Notes under the pieces: generated by a model
The model's database searches: none
What the model was told of the DNA's origin: nothing
What the model saw: the letters and a program-made list of their open reading frames with translations, nothing else
Program-made: the position numbers and the translations under genes
Assembly: GCF_030238365.1 (NCBI RefSeq)
Contig: NZ_JASSOT010000063.1
Coordinates: 372,001-436,000, forward strand
Reading direction: 5' to 3'
Origin: Lelliottia wanjuensis
GTDB taxonomy: Bacteria; Pseudomonadota; Gammaproteobacteria; Enterobacterales; Enterobacteriaceae
Length of the DNA: 64,000 bases
Shown here: piece by piece, positions 43,988 through 59,562 of the stretch
Layout: each line of letters opens with the position of its first letter
How positions within the stretch are numbered: the stretch's first letter is position 1

Positions 43988-44461
43988 TTAAACGGCCTTA
44001 TTTTGCACTGCAACGTACATTTCGATATCCCAGTAACCATCTATATTGCCATCATTCAGATAGCGCTCGAAGCAAGGCTTCGGCGCGATCCCGTAGCGGT
44101 TGTCCTCAAGGAGACTGTTGAAGAAGCTGTACCAGGGCGTGCCAAAATCATGATTTTCGACACGCGCTACGGCGACGGCGTAGTCCCCTGCCGCGATTTC
44201 GGTGAGGATCACCCCTTCGCTATTCGCCGGGATTTGAAAATCTTCTGGCACGGTCACGGCTGTGTCGCAGCGCAGTTTTTCGGCGGGCACTTCATCGGGA
44301 TTGTCATAATAAACCGCCACCCATTCGAGGGGCTCGATTTTGTTGCCATCGACCCACATCGCCAGTTGCTCAACGCCTTGTTTAACGGTTTGCTCCCACG
44401 GGCCAACCAGATGAAAACCGGCAATTTTACGCTTAGGTTGCTGCTTGATGCTGTAGTCCAT
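43988..44461 (-). CDS. sbmC: SbmC (GyrI), DNA gyrase inhibitor
   Basis: A 157-residue GyrI-like protein, same length as E. coli SbmC. It starts [24 protein letters not shown] and ends in the conserved [12 protein letters not shown]. It binds gyrase and protects cells from microcin B17 and quinolone-type poisons. A LexA-like box lies just upstream, in line with SOS induction known in E. coli. The ATG at 44461 starts the conserved part. Confidence 0.95.
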   Translation of the reverse strand: MDYSIKQQPKRKIAGFHLVGPWEQTVKQGVEQLAMWVDGNKIEPLEWVAVYYDNPDEVPAEKLRCDTAVTVPEDFQIPANSEGVILTEIAAGDYAVAVARVENHDFGTPWYSFFNSLLEDNRYGIAPKPCFERYLNDGNIDGYWDIEMYVAVQNKAV

Positions 44462-44478
44462 ACTGCCTCCGTTTATTA

Positions 44479-44494
44479 CTGTATATTTATACAC
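44479..44494 (-). promoter_or_regulatory. LexA-like SOS box of sbmC
   Basis: CTGTATATTTATACAC fits the consensus CTGT-N8-ACAG with one mismatch in the last triplet. It lies 18 bases before the start codon. Confidence 0.75.
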
Positions 44495-44581
44495 TATAAA
44501 GCAGATTCGTTATGTCCGGCAAACACGAGATGTTTATTATGCGAGCAGACTCGCAGGAGTGCCAGTCTGCTCTTTTAGGCG

Positions 44582-45748
44582 TCAGGCTTTGTGATGCAGA
44601 TAGTCGCTCAGACGGGAGAACAGACCGCCCTTGCCAATCGGCTCGAGGGTCACTAACGGCCAGTGGGCAACGACTTTATCGCGGTCATACAGCTCAATTT
44701 CCCCGACGCGCTGATGGGCGGCAATCGGCGCTTCCAGCTCTTTTTTATCGAGCACGTATTTGGCTTTGATATTGGCGACTTCCGCTTTCGGCAGTGCCAG
44801 CCAGAAATCCTGATCCGTTCCGAGAGAGATCTGCTCTTTGTCGCCGTACCAGATGCGCTCCGTCCCGACCTGTTTGCCGCTGCGCAGGATCTGCACCGTA
44901 TCGAAGTTTTGCTGCCCCCAGTGCAGCAGCTTGCGGGCCTGCTCTTCGCGACCTTTCGGGCTGTCTGCCCCCATCACTACCGCGATCAGGCGACGTTGAC
45001 CATCCACCGCCGAGGCAATCAGGTTAAAGCCCGCCCCGGAGGTGTGCCCGGTCTTGAGCCCGTCAACGTTCATGGTTTTATCCCACAGCAGACCGTTGCG
45101 GTTTTGCTGGGTGATACCGTTCCACGTCAGACTCTTTTCGCTGTACATGTGATAGAAATCGGGCTCACCGTGAATGATGGCTCGCGACAGAACGGCCAGA
45201 TCGTAAGCCGAACTGTGCTGGCCCGGCGCATCCAGCCCATGTACGGTTTCAAAGTGCGTATCGCGCAGGTTTAGCTTTTCAACATAGTCGTTCATCATGC
45301 TGACGAACTGCGGCTGACCGCCCGCCACATGGTCCGCCAGGGCCACACAGGCGTCGTTCCCGGAGTCCACAATCAGGCCGCGGCTGAGGTCGCGAACGGT
45401 CACGCGATCGCCCGCTTTCAGGAACATCAGCGATGAACCGTCGAACACCGGATTGCCCTTCGCCCACGCATCGCGCCCGACGGTAACGACGTCATCCGGC
45501 GTAATACGATGGCTGTCGATCGCGCGATCGACCACATAGCCCGTCATCAGCTTGGTGAGACTGGCCGGATTGCGCTGTTGATGCTCGTTGCCTGCCGTTA
45601 AAATTTGACCCGTAGTGTAATCCATCAGCACCCAGGACCCGGCCTGAATGGCCGGCGGCTGCGGCGAGAAGTCCAGGGGATCGGCAGCCAGTGCGGAGGT
45701 GATACTCGAAGCGAGTAAAGAAACAGCAATAAACAGACGGCGTTTCAA
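44582..45748 (-). CDS. dacD: DacD, D-alanyl-D-alanine carboxypeptidase (PBP6b)
   Basis: A 388-residue penicillin-binding protein of class C type-5, same length as E. coli DacD. A signal peptide ends near ALAA (residue 22). Catalytic motifs are Ser63-x-x-Lys66 (SLTK), Ser129-Gly-Asn131, and Lys232-Thr-Gly234. The C-terminal part ends in an amphipathic anchor (LFSRLSDYLHHKA). It removes the terminal D-Ala from peptidoglycan pentapeptides in the periplasm. Confidence 0.96.
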   Translation of the reverse strand: MKRRLFIAVSLLASSITSALAADPLDFSPQPPAIQAGSWVLMDYTTGQILTAGNEHQQRNPASLTKLMTGYVVDRAIDSHRITPDDVVTVGRDAWAKGNPVFDGSSLMFLKAGDRVTVRDLSRGLIVDSGNDACVALADHVAGGQPQFVSMMNDYVEKLNLRDTHFETVHGLDAPGQHSSAYDLAVLSRAIIHGEPDFYHMYSEKSLTWNGITQQNRNGLLWDKTMNVDGLKTGHTSGAGFNLIASAVDGQRRLIAVVMGADSPKGREEQARKLLHWGQQNFDTVQILRSGKQVGTERIWYGDKEQISLGTDQDFWLALPKAEVANIKAKYVLDKKELEAPIAAHQRVGEIELYDRDKVVAHWPLVTLEPIGKGGLFSRLSDYLHHKA

Positions 45749-45946
45749 CGATATTTCCTCAGGTCATTTAAAATCGTTGCCCTTTTTACGGAAAATCTCA
45801 GTTCGTTACCTGTTTAAATTGCAAAAAAATGTGACGGCGCGCAGAGATTTAGCGGAAGGCAGCGCGCAAAACTGGCGCTGAAAAACGCTTTTTGTTCGGC
45901 GTGTCGCCGCCGATCGTTTACCATAGCCAGGTCACTTTTCAACAGG

Positions 45947-47383
45947 ATGGTATTACTGGTGTCTGATTCCGCCGCGCTCCCCACATTTCTCTTCCACGAT
46001 TACGAAACCTTTGGCACCAGCCCGTCGCTGGACCGACCTTCGCAGTTTGCGGCGATCCGCACCGATGCGGATTTCAATATCATCGGCGAGCCGGAGGTTT
46101 TTTACTGTAAGCCTGCCGACGACTATCTGCCCCAGCCCGGCGCAGTGATGGTCACCGGCATTACGCCGCAGGAAGCGCGCGAAAAAGGCGTGAACGAAGC
46201 CGAGTTTGCCCGTCGCGTTCACGACCTGTTTACCGTGCCCAATACCTGCGTGGTGGGCTATAACAACATCCGTTTCGATGATGAAGTCACGCGTAATATC
46301 CTGTACCGCAATTTCTACGATCCCTACGCCTGGAGCTGGCAGAACCGCAACTCGCGCTGGGATCTGCTCGACGTTATGCGCGCCTGCTACGCTCTGCGCC
46401 CTGAGGGAATCACCTGGCCCGAGAATGACGACGGTTTGCCGAGCTTCCGCCTTGAACATCTGACGCGCGCCAACAGCATTGAGCACAGCAACGCCCACGA
46501 TGCCATGGCGGACGTGTATGCCACTATCGCTATGGCGAAGCTGGTGAAGACCGCTCAGCCAAAACTCTTTGATTATCTGCTCAGCCATCGCAGCAAGCAG
46601 AAACTGATGACCCTGATTGACGTCCCGCAGATGAAACCGCTAGTGCATATCTCCGGGATGTTTGGTGCCTGGCGCGGGAATACCAGCTGGGTCGCGCCGC
46701 TGGCGTGGCATCCTGACAATCGCAACGCGGTGATCATGGTCGATCTGGCCGGTGATATTTCGCCGCTACTGGAACTCGACAGCGACACCCTGCGCGAGCG
46801 TTTGTACACGCCGAAAAACGAGCTGGGCGATAACGCCGCCGTGCCCGTCAAGCTGGTGCATATCAACAAATGCCCGGTGCTGGCGCAGGCGAATACATTG
46901 CGTCCGGAAGATGCCGACCGGCTGGGTGTGAATCGTCAGCTTTGCCTCGATAACCTGAAAGTGCTGCGTGAGAATCCGCAGGTGCGCGACAAAGTGGTGG
47001 CGATTTTCGCTGAAGCCGAGCCGTTTGTGCCCTCAGATAACGTCGATGCGCAGCTCTATAACGGCTTTTTCAGTGACGCCGACCGCGCCGCTATGAACAT
47101 CGTGTTGCAGACCGATCCGCAAAATTTACCGGCGCTGGACATCACCTTCGCCGATAAACGGATTGAGAAGCTGATGTTTAACTATCGGGCGCGTAACTTC
47201 CCTGGCACCCTCGATGAAGCCGAGCAGGAGCGCTGGCTGCAGCACCGCCGTAACGTCTTTACGCCAGAGTTTTTGCAGCAGTACGCCCAGGAGCTGGAGA
47301 TGTTGTACACGCAGTATGAAGGCAATGCGGAGAAACAGGCGCTGCTGAAAGCGCTGTATCAGTACGCGCAAGAGATTGTCTGA
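45947..47383 (+). CDS. sbcB: SbcB, exonuclease I
   Basis: A 478-residue 3'-5' single-strand DNA exonuclease. The DEDDh exonuclease motifs are visible: FHDYETFG (Asp, Glu), GYNNIRFDDEV, and HSNAHDAMADV (His and Asp). The SH3-like and helical domains follow. It works in recombination, mismatch repair and end clean-up. The ATG at 45947 gives 13 residues before the conserved TFLFHDYE; GTG at 45959 with AGGA upstream is a reasonable alternative start. Confidence 0.95.
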   Translation: MVLLVSDSAALPTFLFHDYETFGTSPSLDRPSQFAAIRTDADFNIIGEPEVFYCKPADDYLPQPGAVMVTGITPQEAREKGVNEAEFARRVHDLFTVPNTCVVGYNNIRFDDEVTRNILYRNFYDPYAWSWQNRNSRWDLLDVMRACYALRPEGITWPENDDGLPSFRLEHLTRANSIEHSNAHDAMADVYATIAMAKLVKTAQPKLFDYLLSHRSKQKLMTLIDVPQMKPLVHISGMFGAWRGNTSWVAPLAWHPDNRNAVIMVDLAGDISPLLELDSDTLRERLYTPKNELGDNAAVPVKLVHINKCPVLAQANTLRPEDADRLGVNRQLCLDNLKVLRENPQVRDKVVAIFAEAEPFVPSDNVDAQLYNGFFSDADRAAMNIVLQTDPQNLPALDITFADKRIEKLMFNYRARNFPGTLDEAEQERWLQHRRNVFTPEFLQQYAQELEMLYTQYEGNAEKQALLKALYQYAQEIV

Positions 47384-47395
47384 GGATTGCAGGCA

Positions 47396-47430
47396 TAAAA
47401 AAACCGGAGGCATGTGCTCCGGTTTTTTTT
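47396..47430. terminator. Bidirectional terminator between sbcB and plaP
   Basis: AAACCGGAG and CTCCGGTTT pair around CATGTG, with A and T runs on both sides, so it can serve both convergent genes. Confidence 0.85.
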
Positions 47431-47447
47431 GCGTCACTGCTGAGTGA

Positions 47448-48806
47448 TTACGCGATATCTTCGTACTGTGGCACAGGGTTGCGGAAGCTTTTGGTCACGC
47501 AAGCCAGGTACACCAGACCGATAGCACCCCAGATCAGGCCCAGAATCATTGAGCTCTCTTCCAGGTTAATCCACAGTGCACCCACCGTCATCGCGCCACA
47601 CAGTGGCAGGAACAGGTAGTTGAAGTGGTCTTTCAGCGTTTTGTTGCGCTTCTCGCGGATCCAGAACTGAGAGATCACGGAGAGGTTAACAAAGGTAAAG
47701 GCCACCAGCGCACCGAAGTTAATCAGCGCCGTCGCTGTTACCAGGTCAAATTTGATCGCCAGCAGAGCAATCGCGCCAACCAGCAGCACGTTCCATGCCG
47801 GAGTACGCCATTTCGGATGAATGTAGCCGAAGAAGCGAGTCGGGAACACGCCGTCGCGACCCATCACGTACATCAGACGAGAAACGCCTGCGTGAGCGGC
47901 CATTCCGGATGCCAGTACGGTGACGCTGGAGAAAATCAGCACGCCCCACTGGAAGGTTTTGCCTGCCACGTACAGCATGATTTCTGGCTGAGACGCGTCC
48001 GGATCTTTAAAGCGAGAGATGTCCGGGAAGTACAGCTGCAGGAAGTAAGAGGCACCAATGAACACCAGGCCGCCCAGCAGCGCAGTCAGCAGAATCGCAC
48101 GCGGAATCACGCGCTCTGCGTCTTTGGTCTCTTCGGACAGAGAAGAGATACCGTCGAAGCCGAGGAACGAGAAGCACAGGATGGTCGCGCCGGTAATCAT
48201 CGGCACCACGTGCGCGCCTTCAGACCAGAACGGACGGGTGCTGGTCAGCGTACCTGCGCCTTCACCGTGCGCCACGCCATAGATGATCATCCCGACGATA
48301 ACCGCCACGATGCCCATCTGCAGAATCACGATCAGGGTGTTGAAGTTGGCCACGGTCTTGATGCTGCGCAGGTTAGAGATGGTCATAAAGGCCACCAGCG
48401 CGACAACGAAGATCCACGACGGTACGGAAGGCACCAGCGCTTCGAAGTAAATTTTTGCCAGCAGAATGTTGATCATCGGCATGAACAGGTAGTCCAGCAG
48501 AGATGACCAGCCCACCATAAAGCCAACAGCCGGGCTAATGGATTTCTGAGCATAGGTGTACGCTGAGCCTGCGGACGGGAAACGGCGAACCAGTTTACCG
48601 TAGCTCAACGCCGTAAAGAGAATAGCGACCAGCGCAAAGGCATACGCCGTTGCAACGTGACCGTCAGTGAGGCCTGAAACGATACCAAACGTATCGAACA
48701 GCGTCATCGGCTGCATATAGGCGAGGCCCATCATGACAACCGGAATCAACGTAAGTGTTTTACGTAATTCCACGCGAGAGGTTTTTGGAGTAGCGTTATG
48801 CGACAC
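47448..48806 (-). CDS. plaP: PlaP, low-affinity putrescine importer
   Basis: A 452-residue APC-family permease, same length and nearly colinear with E. coli PlaP (YeeF). Twelve membrane segments start at [20 protein letters not shown], and the protein ends [10 protein letters not shown]. It imports putrescine with protons, which supports pili-dependent surface motility in E. coli. GTG at 48806 with AAGGAG 9 bases upstream gives the conserved start MSHNATP; upstream in-frame codons are not used. Confidence 0.95.
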   Translation of the reverse strand: MSHNATPKTSRVELRKTLTLIPVVMMGLAYMQPMTLFDTFGIVSGLTDGHVATAYAFALVAILFTALSYGKLVRRFPSAGSAYTYAQKSISPAVGFMVGWSSLLDYLFMPMINILLAKIYFEALVPSVPSWIFVVALVAFMTISNLRSIKTVANFNTLIVILQMGIVAVIVGMIIYGVAHGEGAGTLTSTRPFWSEGAHVVPMITGATILCFSFLGFDGISSLSEETKDAERVIPRAILLTALLGGLVFIGASYFLQLYFPDISRFKDPDASQPEIMLYVAGKTFQWGVLIFSSVTVLASGMAAHAGVSRLMYVMGRDGVFPTRFFGYIHPKWRTPAWNVLLVGAIALLAIKFDLVTATALINFGALVAFTFVNLSVISQFWIREKRNKTLKDHFNYLFLPLCGAMTVGALWINLEESSMILGLIWGAIGLVYLACVTKSFRNPVPQYEDIA

Positions 48807-49079
48807 AGGATTTCTCCTTAACGGTGAAAACCGCCGCGTAAGCAAAAGATTGCCCCATTTTCTGGATTCCTCAGCGACAACAACTGTCGGATTTTAGTAA
48901 GTATCTATCCGGTACGAAGCCCGGCCTCTTTGTTTTTAAATGGCGTTTGTTACATGCAAAAAAAATAACCGACGCCTTTTATATCGTCGGTTAATCTCAT
49001 TTTTTTGCAGCGGCGCATTTTGCCCCATCTTTGGCATAAAAGGCAATAGATTCAGAAGCCGATCGCGCTTTTCTTTTTA
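48807..49079. other. Intergenic stretch upstream of plaP
   Basis: About 270 AT-rich bases between plaP and the end of yeeY. An A-rich stretch and a CGACG-containing imperfect repeat near 48968-48988 are the only features; this should contain the plaP promoter and the yeeY terminator. Confidence 0.4.
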
Positions 49080-50009
49080 CTAAGCGGTTGATATTCCGCC
49101 CTCGGGCAAAGTGTAAACGGCAGCGATAGCACTATTTGCTAAAATCTCATCCCGCCACCACGCGCTGGCAAGCCCGGCGGTCTGTTCATTCCACCCTACC
49201 CACACCGATTCGCTGTTGGTTTGCGCCAGCACTTGTTTCTCCACCAGCGCACCGCTTTCGATAAATCGCTGGGCCAGATAACGCGGGAGATAACCGCAGC
49301 CGAGCCCGCTGATTTGCAGCTCCAGCTTGGTTTTGAAGTCAAACACCGTGATGGCTTCCTGATCGTCGAGCAGTTGGGAAGAGACCGCGCACTCCGGCAG
49401 AGAGCTGTCACCCACCACAATCGCCCGACAGCCTTTTATTACGCGACGCGGAATGGGCTCTGGCTCCTGGGCCAGGGGATGATGCGGGGCCACCACAAAC
49501 ACCTGCTCAAGGGTGCCGATACGCGAAAAGCCAAAATCGCTCGACTGGGGCGGGTCGCGTAATGCGCCGACGATAATATCCGCCCGGCCCTGCGTTAATG
49601 CCTCCCACGAGCCGCCTAGCACGCCGTTGATAAATTTGAGTCGGGTCACGCTGTGGCGCTGGTAAAAGGCTTCGATCAGCGGGGAGAGCAACGAGAAGGG
49701 AAAGGTATCATCCACGCCGATGACCAGCTCATTTTCCCAGCCCTGATGGAGCTTCACCGCCTGCTTTTCCAGCTCGCGCACCGTGTGCAGCACTTCGCGA
49801 CCCTTTTCGAGCAGCATCTGGCCCGTTCGCGTGAAACGCGCGCGATGTCCGCTGCGATCGAGCAGTTGAATATTGAGATCACTTTCGAGTTTATGAACGG
49901 TGTAGCTTAGGGCCGAGGGGGTTTTGTAGAGCTTCGCCGACGCGGCGGCAAAGCTCCCCTCTTTTTCGAGTGCATCGAGGATAATGAGAACATCCAGCAG
50001 CGGTTTCAT
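49080..50009 (-). CDS. yeeY: YeeY, LysR-family regulator
   Basis: A 309-residue LysR regulator colinear with E. coli YeeY. The winged helix-turn-helix contains SFAAASAKLYKTPSALSYTVHKLE, and the effector domain starts near residue 90. ATG at 50009 starts the conserved MKPLLDV; an upstream in-frame ATG at 50021 is less likely. Its targets are not established. It lies 41 bases downstream of yeeZ in the same direction. Confidence 0.93.
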   Translation of the reverse strand: MKPLLDVLIILDALEKEGSFAAASAKLYKTPSALSYTVHKLESDLNIQLLDRSGHRARFTRTGQMLLEKGREVLHTVRELEKQAVKLHQGWENELVIGVDDTFPFSLLSPLIEAFYQRHSVTRLKFINGVLGGSWEALTQGRADIIVGALRDPPQSSDFGFSRIGTLEQVFVVAPHHPLAQEPEPIPRRVIKGCRAIVVGDSSLPECAVSSQLLDDQEAITVFDFKTKLELQISGLGCGYLPRYLAQRFIESGALVEKQVLAQTNSESVWVGWNEQTAGLASAWWRDEILANSAIAAVYTLPEGGISTA

Positions 50010-50050
50010 GTTCGCCCCCAAACGGTGTGCGATAGAACCCGCTGGCGGGG

Positions 50051-50875
50051 TTATTCCATTGGCATTACCAGCGGATCGGGATACTGATACTCAAATCCCA
50101 GTTCACGACAAATACGATTGCCATCAATCACTTTGCCTTGCCCTTCCCCGGATGCGTCGCGAAACTGCGGCGGCTCCAGCCCAAGCTGTCGGGCCATGAC
50201 GGGGTAAAATGTGCTTCGCGCCGGATGAGAGGGCGCACATATATTATAGATGTGCCCGCCCTTAGGAGCCTGCAACAGGAGCGTAATTGCGCCGATAACG
50301 TCCTCAAGATGGACAAGATTGACGCCATGTTGCCCGTTCGGAGCCGTTTTTCCGGCAAAGAAGCGACCGGGATGACGCTCCGGCCCGACTAAACCGGCCA
50401 GGCGCAAAATGTCCACCTGGGTGCCCGGCAAATTATGCAGCCAGTCTTCCAGCTCTTTCAGCACCCGACCGCTGGCGGTAACGGGCGTGCGCTCGGTACT
50501 CTCTTTCACCGTCCCTTCGACGTCGCCATACACCGACGTCGAACTGGTAAAGATAATGCGCGGAATGTGATGGGCCAGCGCGCTGTCGACAATCTCCTGC
50601 ACCGCCTGGCGGTAAAACTCCTCGCCCGGCCCGCTGCGCCGCGCGGGAAGCGTAATCACCAGCGCGTCGACGTTCATCAGGCTGTCGAGATCGTCCGTAT
50701 CGCAAACCAGCTCCGGCTCCAGGCGTAACTCGACGCCCTCAATTCCGCACATCCGCGCGGCCTCGACGCCGTCCACCGTGGTTTTGCTGCCGGTCACCTG
50801 CCAGCCTCTCGCCGTTAACGACATCGCCAGCGGCATGCCTAACCATCCTAAACCGACAATTGCGACCTTCTTCAT
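50051..50875 (-). CDS. yeeZ: YeeZ, NAD(P)-binding epimerase-like protein
   Basis: A 274-residue Rossmann-fold protein, same length as E. coli YeeZ. The nucleotide-binding motif GLGWLGMPLA is at the N terminus, and the extended SDR-type segment TSSTSVYGDVEGTV contains the Tyr region. The substrate is unknown. ATG at 50875 is chosen because it starts MKKVAIVGLG as in E. coli. Confidence 0.93.
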   Translation of the reverse strand: MKKVAIVGLGWLGMPLAMSLTARGWQVTGSKTTVDGVEAARMCGIEGVELRLEPELVCDTDDLDSLMNVDALVITLPARRSGPGEEFYRQAVQEIVDSALAHHIPRIIFTSSTSVYGDVEGTVKESTERTPVTASGRVLKELEDWLHNLPGTQVDILRLAGLVGPERHPGRFFAGKTAPNGQHGVNLVHLEDVIGAITLLLQAPKGGHIYNICAPSHPARSTFYPVMARQLGLEPPQFRDASGEGQGKVIDGNRICRELGFEYQYPDPLVMPME

Positions 50876-50981
50876 GCGTTTTCTCCTGGCTTTCACGCGT
50901 CTGACTTAAGGCTACGCCAGCAGTGCGGAACTGACAATTCATAGCATCAATATGAAATGAATTAATGATTAAAAAAAGCCC

Positions 50982-51011
50982 TTGCTTTACACCGTGAATG
51001 TGGTTTAGGTT
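50982..51011 (+). promoter_or_regulatory. Promoter of the histidine operon
   Basis: TTGCTT (50982-50987), 18 bases, TAGGTT (51006-51011), the same boxes as the E. coli his promoter. Confidence 0.8.
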
Positions 51012-51050
51012 AAAAGACATCAGATGCATAAGCATTCACAGAGAATTTAT

Positions 51051-51101
51051 ATGACACGCGTTCCTTTTAAAAACCACCATCATCACCATCATCCTGACTA
51101 G
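51051..51101 (+). CDS. hisL: HisL, his operon leader peptide
   Basis: A 16-residue peptide, [16 protein letters not shown], with six consecutive His codons (E. coli has seven, the first replaced here by Asn). Ribosome speed over these codons decides whether the attenuator at 51165-51200 forms. It is too short for usual gene finding, but the codon run and the position fix it. Confidence 0.95.
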   Translation: MTRVPFKNHHHHHHPD

Positions 51102-51164
51102 TCTTTCAGGCGATGTGTGCTGGAAGACATTCAGATCTTCCAGTGGTGCGAGAACGCAAGAGAG

Positions 51165-51200
51165 AGCCCCCGGAAGATCATCTTCCGGGGGCTTTTTTTT
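51165..51200 (+). terminator. his attenuator
   Basis: AGCCCCCGGAAGA (51165-51177) pairs with TCTTCCGGGGGCT (51181-51193), followed by eight T. Upstream alternative pairings, such as CTGGAAGA with TCTTCCAG (51119-51142), make the antitermination form. Confidence 0.95.
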
Positions 51201-51235
51201 GGACCGTATCCAGACAGGGTAATAAGGACAACAGA

Positions 51236-52135
51236 ATGTTAGATAACTCACGTTTACGCATAGCTATTCAAAAATCAGGCCGCCTGAGCGACGATTCACG
51301 CGAATTACTCTCCCGCTGCGGGATTAAAATTAACCTGCACACCCAGCGCCTGATTGCCCTCGCAGAGAATATGCCGATCGACATCCTGCGCGTTCGCGAT
51401 GACGATATCCCGGGCCTGGTGATGGATGGCGTGGTTGACCTCGGCATCATCGGCGAAAACGTGCTGGAAGAAGAGCTGCTGACCCGCCGTGCGCAGGGCG
51501 AAGACCCGCGCTATTTCACCCTACGTCGTCTCGATTTCGGCGGCTGCCGCCTGTCGCTCGCCACCGCCGTGGATGAAGCCTGGGACGGCCCGGCCGGTCT
51601 GAACGGCAAGCGCATTGCCACCTCTTACCCTCACCTGCTCAAGCGCTACCTCGACCAGAAAGGCGTGCAGTTTAAATCCTGTCTGCTGAACGGCTCTGTA
51701 GAAGTGGCCCCGCGTGCGGGTCTGGCCGATGCCATCTGCGATCTGGTCTCGACCGGCGCGACGCTCGAAGCCAACGGTCTGCGTGAAGTGGAAGTGATTT
51801 ATCGCTCCAAAGCCTGCCTGATCCAGCGCGACGGCGACATGCCGGAGGCCAAACAGCAGCTGATCGACCGCCTGCTGACCCGCATTCAGGGGGTGATTCA
51901 GGCGCGCGAATCGAAATACATCATGATGCACGCTCCGACCGAACGTCTCGATGAAGTCATTGCCCTGCTGCCAGGCGCGGAACGTCCAACCATTCTGCCG
52001 CTGGCGGGCGACCAGCAGCGCGTGGCGATGCACATGGTCAGCAGCGAAACCCTGTTCTGGGAAACCATGGAAAAACTGAAAGCCCTGGGTGCCAGTTCCA
52101 TTCTGGTGCTGCCGATTGAGAAGATGATGGAGTAA
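51236..52135 (+). CDS. hisG: HisG, ATP phosphoribosyltransferase
   Basis: A 299-residue enzyme, same length as E. coli. It joins ATP and PRPP to N1-phosphoribosyl-ATP, the first and feedback-regulated step of histidine synthesis, in the cytoplasm as a hexamer. The PRPP region is [14 protein letters not shown], and the C-terminal ACT-like domain binds histidine. The ATG at 51236 matches the conserved [17 protein letters not shown]. Confidence 0.97.
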   Translation: MLDNSRLRIAIQKSGRLSDDSRELLSRCGIKINLHTQRLIALAENMPIDILRVRDDDIPGLVMDGVVDLGIIGENVLEEELLTRRAQGEDPRYFTLRRLDFGGCRLSLATAVDEAWDGPAGLNGKRIATSYPHLLKRYLDQKGVQFKSCLLNGSVEVAPRAGLADAICDLVSTGATLEANGLREVEVIYRSKACLIQRDGDMPEAKQQLIDRLLTRIQGVIQARESKYIMMHAPTERLDEVIALLPGAERPTILPLAGDQQRVAMHMVSSETLFWETMEKLKALGASSILVLPIEKMME

Positions 52136-52147
52136 TTCCACTCATAA

Positions 52148-52217
52148 TGCCCGGTGACGCTCACACTGACCGGGCCTACAAGACCCGTAGGCCGGATAAG
52201 CGAAGCGCATCCGGCAA
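52148..52217. repeat. REP elements between hisG and hisD
   Basis: Two palindromic units, GCCCGGTGACGCTCACACTG-like and GTAGGCCGGATAAGCGAAGC-like, lie in the gap of about 97 bases. They probably tune mRNA stability within the operon. Confidence 0.75.
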
Positions 52218-52232
52218 GAAAGGAAAACGATC

Positions 52233-57737
<5,505 letters not shown>

Positions 57738-57744
<7 letters not shown>

Positions 57745-58349
57745 CTGAACAACAACGGGCGCAGCTGGACTGGGAAAAAACGGACGGATTATTGCCGGTG
57801 GTTGTGCAACATGCGGTTTCCGGCGAAGTGCTGATGCTGGGGTATATGAACCAGGATGCGCTGAACACAACGCTTGAAAGCGGGAAAGTGACCTTTTTCT
57901 CGCGCACTAAACAGCGCCTGTGGACTAAGGGCGAATCGTCCGGCCATTTCCTCAATGTCGTGAGCGTTACCCCTGACTGTGATAACGACACCCTACTGGT
58001 GCTGGCAAACCCGATCGGGCCAACCTGCCACCTCGGTACCAGCAGCTGTTTCGGCGACGCGAGCCACCAGTGGCTGTTCCTGTATCAGCTCGAACAACTA
58101 CTGGCAGAGCGCAAAACCGCTGACCCGGAGAGCTCATACACCGCGAAACTGTACGCGAGTGGGACCAAGCGTATCGCGCAGAAAGTCGGTGAAGAAGGCG
58201 TTGAAACGGCGCTGGCCGCGACGGTGCACGATCGCGATGAGCTGACCAATGAGGCGTCGGATTTGATGTATCACCTGCTGGTGTTGCTCCAGGATCAGGA
58301 GCTGGATTTAACGGCGGTGATTGAGAATTTGCGTAAGAGGCACAAATAA
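57738..58349 (+). CDS. hisI: HisI (HisIE), PR-AMP cyclohydrolase/PR-ATP pyrophosphatase
   Basis: A 203-residue bifunctional protein. The N-terminal cyclohydrolase has zinc cysteines in [11 protein letters not shown] and [12 protein letters not shown]. The C-terminal pyrophosphatase has the helical segment [13 protein letters not shown]. It catalyses steps 2 and 3. It is the last gene of the operon and is followed by a terminator. Confidence 0.97.
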
Positions 58350-58350
58350 A

Positions 58351-58379
58351 AAAAGACCGGGGAGACCCGGTCTTTTTTT
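58351..58379. terminator. Terminator of the his operon (and wzz)
   Basis: AAAAAGACCGGG pairs with CCCGGTCTTTTT around GAGA. Runs on both sides serve both converging genes. Confidence 0.9.
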
Positions 58380-58388
58380 GTCTGACGA

Positions 58389-59369
58389 TCAGGCTCTTGG
58401 CTTGTAGTTACGCAGCGCGTTACGCCCCAACACCACACCGGAACCGATAATCCCGCCCAGCAGCACGGCCAGAATCAGCGTAATCGCTTTCTTCGGGCTG
58501 TCGCGACGGATAGGGAGATTGGGCTTCATCACATAGCGATAGGCATGGATGGTGGCCGGATCAACATTCAGATTCTGAATATCCAGCAAGTTCTGTTTGG
58601 TCTGGTAATAGGCCCCAGAGAAGACCAGCGGACGTGTGGACTCGTTTTGAATCATCGAGCTCAGCGCTTCGCTACCCAACAGGAACATGGTGTCCTGAGT
58701 AACATCCTGCGTTTGCTGAATCTGTGGAGCGGTGATTTTTGCCGCCTGGGCAAATTTCAGCGCTTCAGTGATTTGCTTGATACGCAGATCTTTTTGCTCC
58801 TGAGAAACTTTCTCCTGGTTTTCCAGGGAGTCATTCAGCGTAGTAATCTGCTGTTTGATATTGTCTTTAAGGTCAATATCCAGCTCTTTCGCCGTCTGCT
58901 CATCAATCTGTTGAATGTACTGCGCCAGCTGTTTTTGTGCGGCTTCAGCCGACTCGCCCACATAGGTGACATTTAAAGGTAAAGGTTGCCCTTTTACCGC
59001 GGCATCAATGGTCAGCTTTTCAGGTGCTTCCTGATTATCCAGGGATTGAGCCAACGCTGAGAATGCGGAGTTAAAGCGCCCGATGACGCGCAACTGAGTA
59101 TCGTTCATCGACGGTGCGGCAGAACCATAAAGAATGTTCAGGGCGTTAGTATAGGTGGCAATTTGCGCGGCATCAGGCTGAGTGATGATCGCGGTAGAGG
59201 TCCATTTCTCTTTCGCAGTAGCAACATAAACACCAGCAAGCACAATCGCGACGGCAACAAATGCAGCAATCGTCCACTTCCCACGCCACAATTGCATCAC
59301 TAAATCAATTAAATCAATCTGCTCCGGGTCATTTCGACTGCTGACCTCATTATTGCTGTACTGGGACAT
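58389..59369 (-). CDS. wzzB: WzzB, O-antigen chain length determinant
   Basis: A 326-residue inner membrane polysaccharide co-polymerase. Membrane segments lie near residues 33-51 and 297-317, with a large helical periplasmic domain between them. The Pro-rich motif next to the second segment appears as MKPNLPIRRDSPKK. It sets the modal length of O-antigen polymer made by Wzy. It lies at the end of the his operon as in E. coli and Salmonella. Confidence 0.94.
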   Translation of the reverse strand: MSQYSNNEVSSRNDPEQIDLIDLVMQLWRGKWTIAAFVAVAIVLAGVYVATAKEKWTSTAIITQPDAAQIATYTNALNILYGSAAPSMNDTQLRVIGRFNSAFSALAQSLDNQEAPEKLTIDAAVKGQPLPLNVTYVGESAEAAQKQLAQYIQQIDEQTAKELDIDLKDNIKQQITTLNDSLENQEKVSQEQKDLRIKQITEALKFAQAAKITAPQIQQTQDVTQDTMFLLGSEALSSMIQNESTRPLVFSGAYYQTKQNLLDIQNLNVDPATIHAYRYVMKPNLPIRRDSPKKAITLILAVLLGGIIGSGVVLGRNALRNYKPRA

Positions 59370-59562
59370 ACAATCCTTAACGAAAGAATAGACAAAAATA
59401 TTATTTAGCTAGTGTATCGCTTGTTGGCAATTTTTCTATAAGAATCCTGTGAGTTATCTGCTGACTGGCGAAGTTTTGCTTACTTAGCGCTTAGGGGTAT
59501 GATGTGCGTCATAGGTTTTAGGCTAAACAGAAAGCGATTTTTTGATTATACAGAGGATGAAT

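Noticed and set aside
51075..51092. Run of six His codons that looks like an engineered His tag
   Set aside because: It is the natural his leader peptide, with the his promoter before and the attenuator after it.
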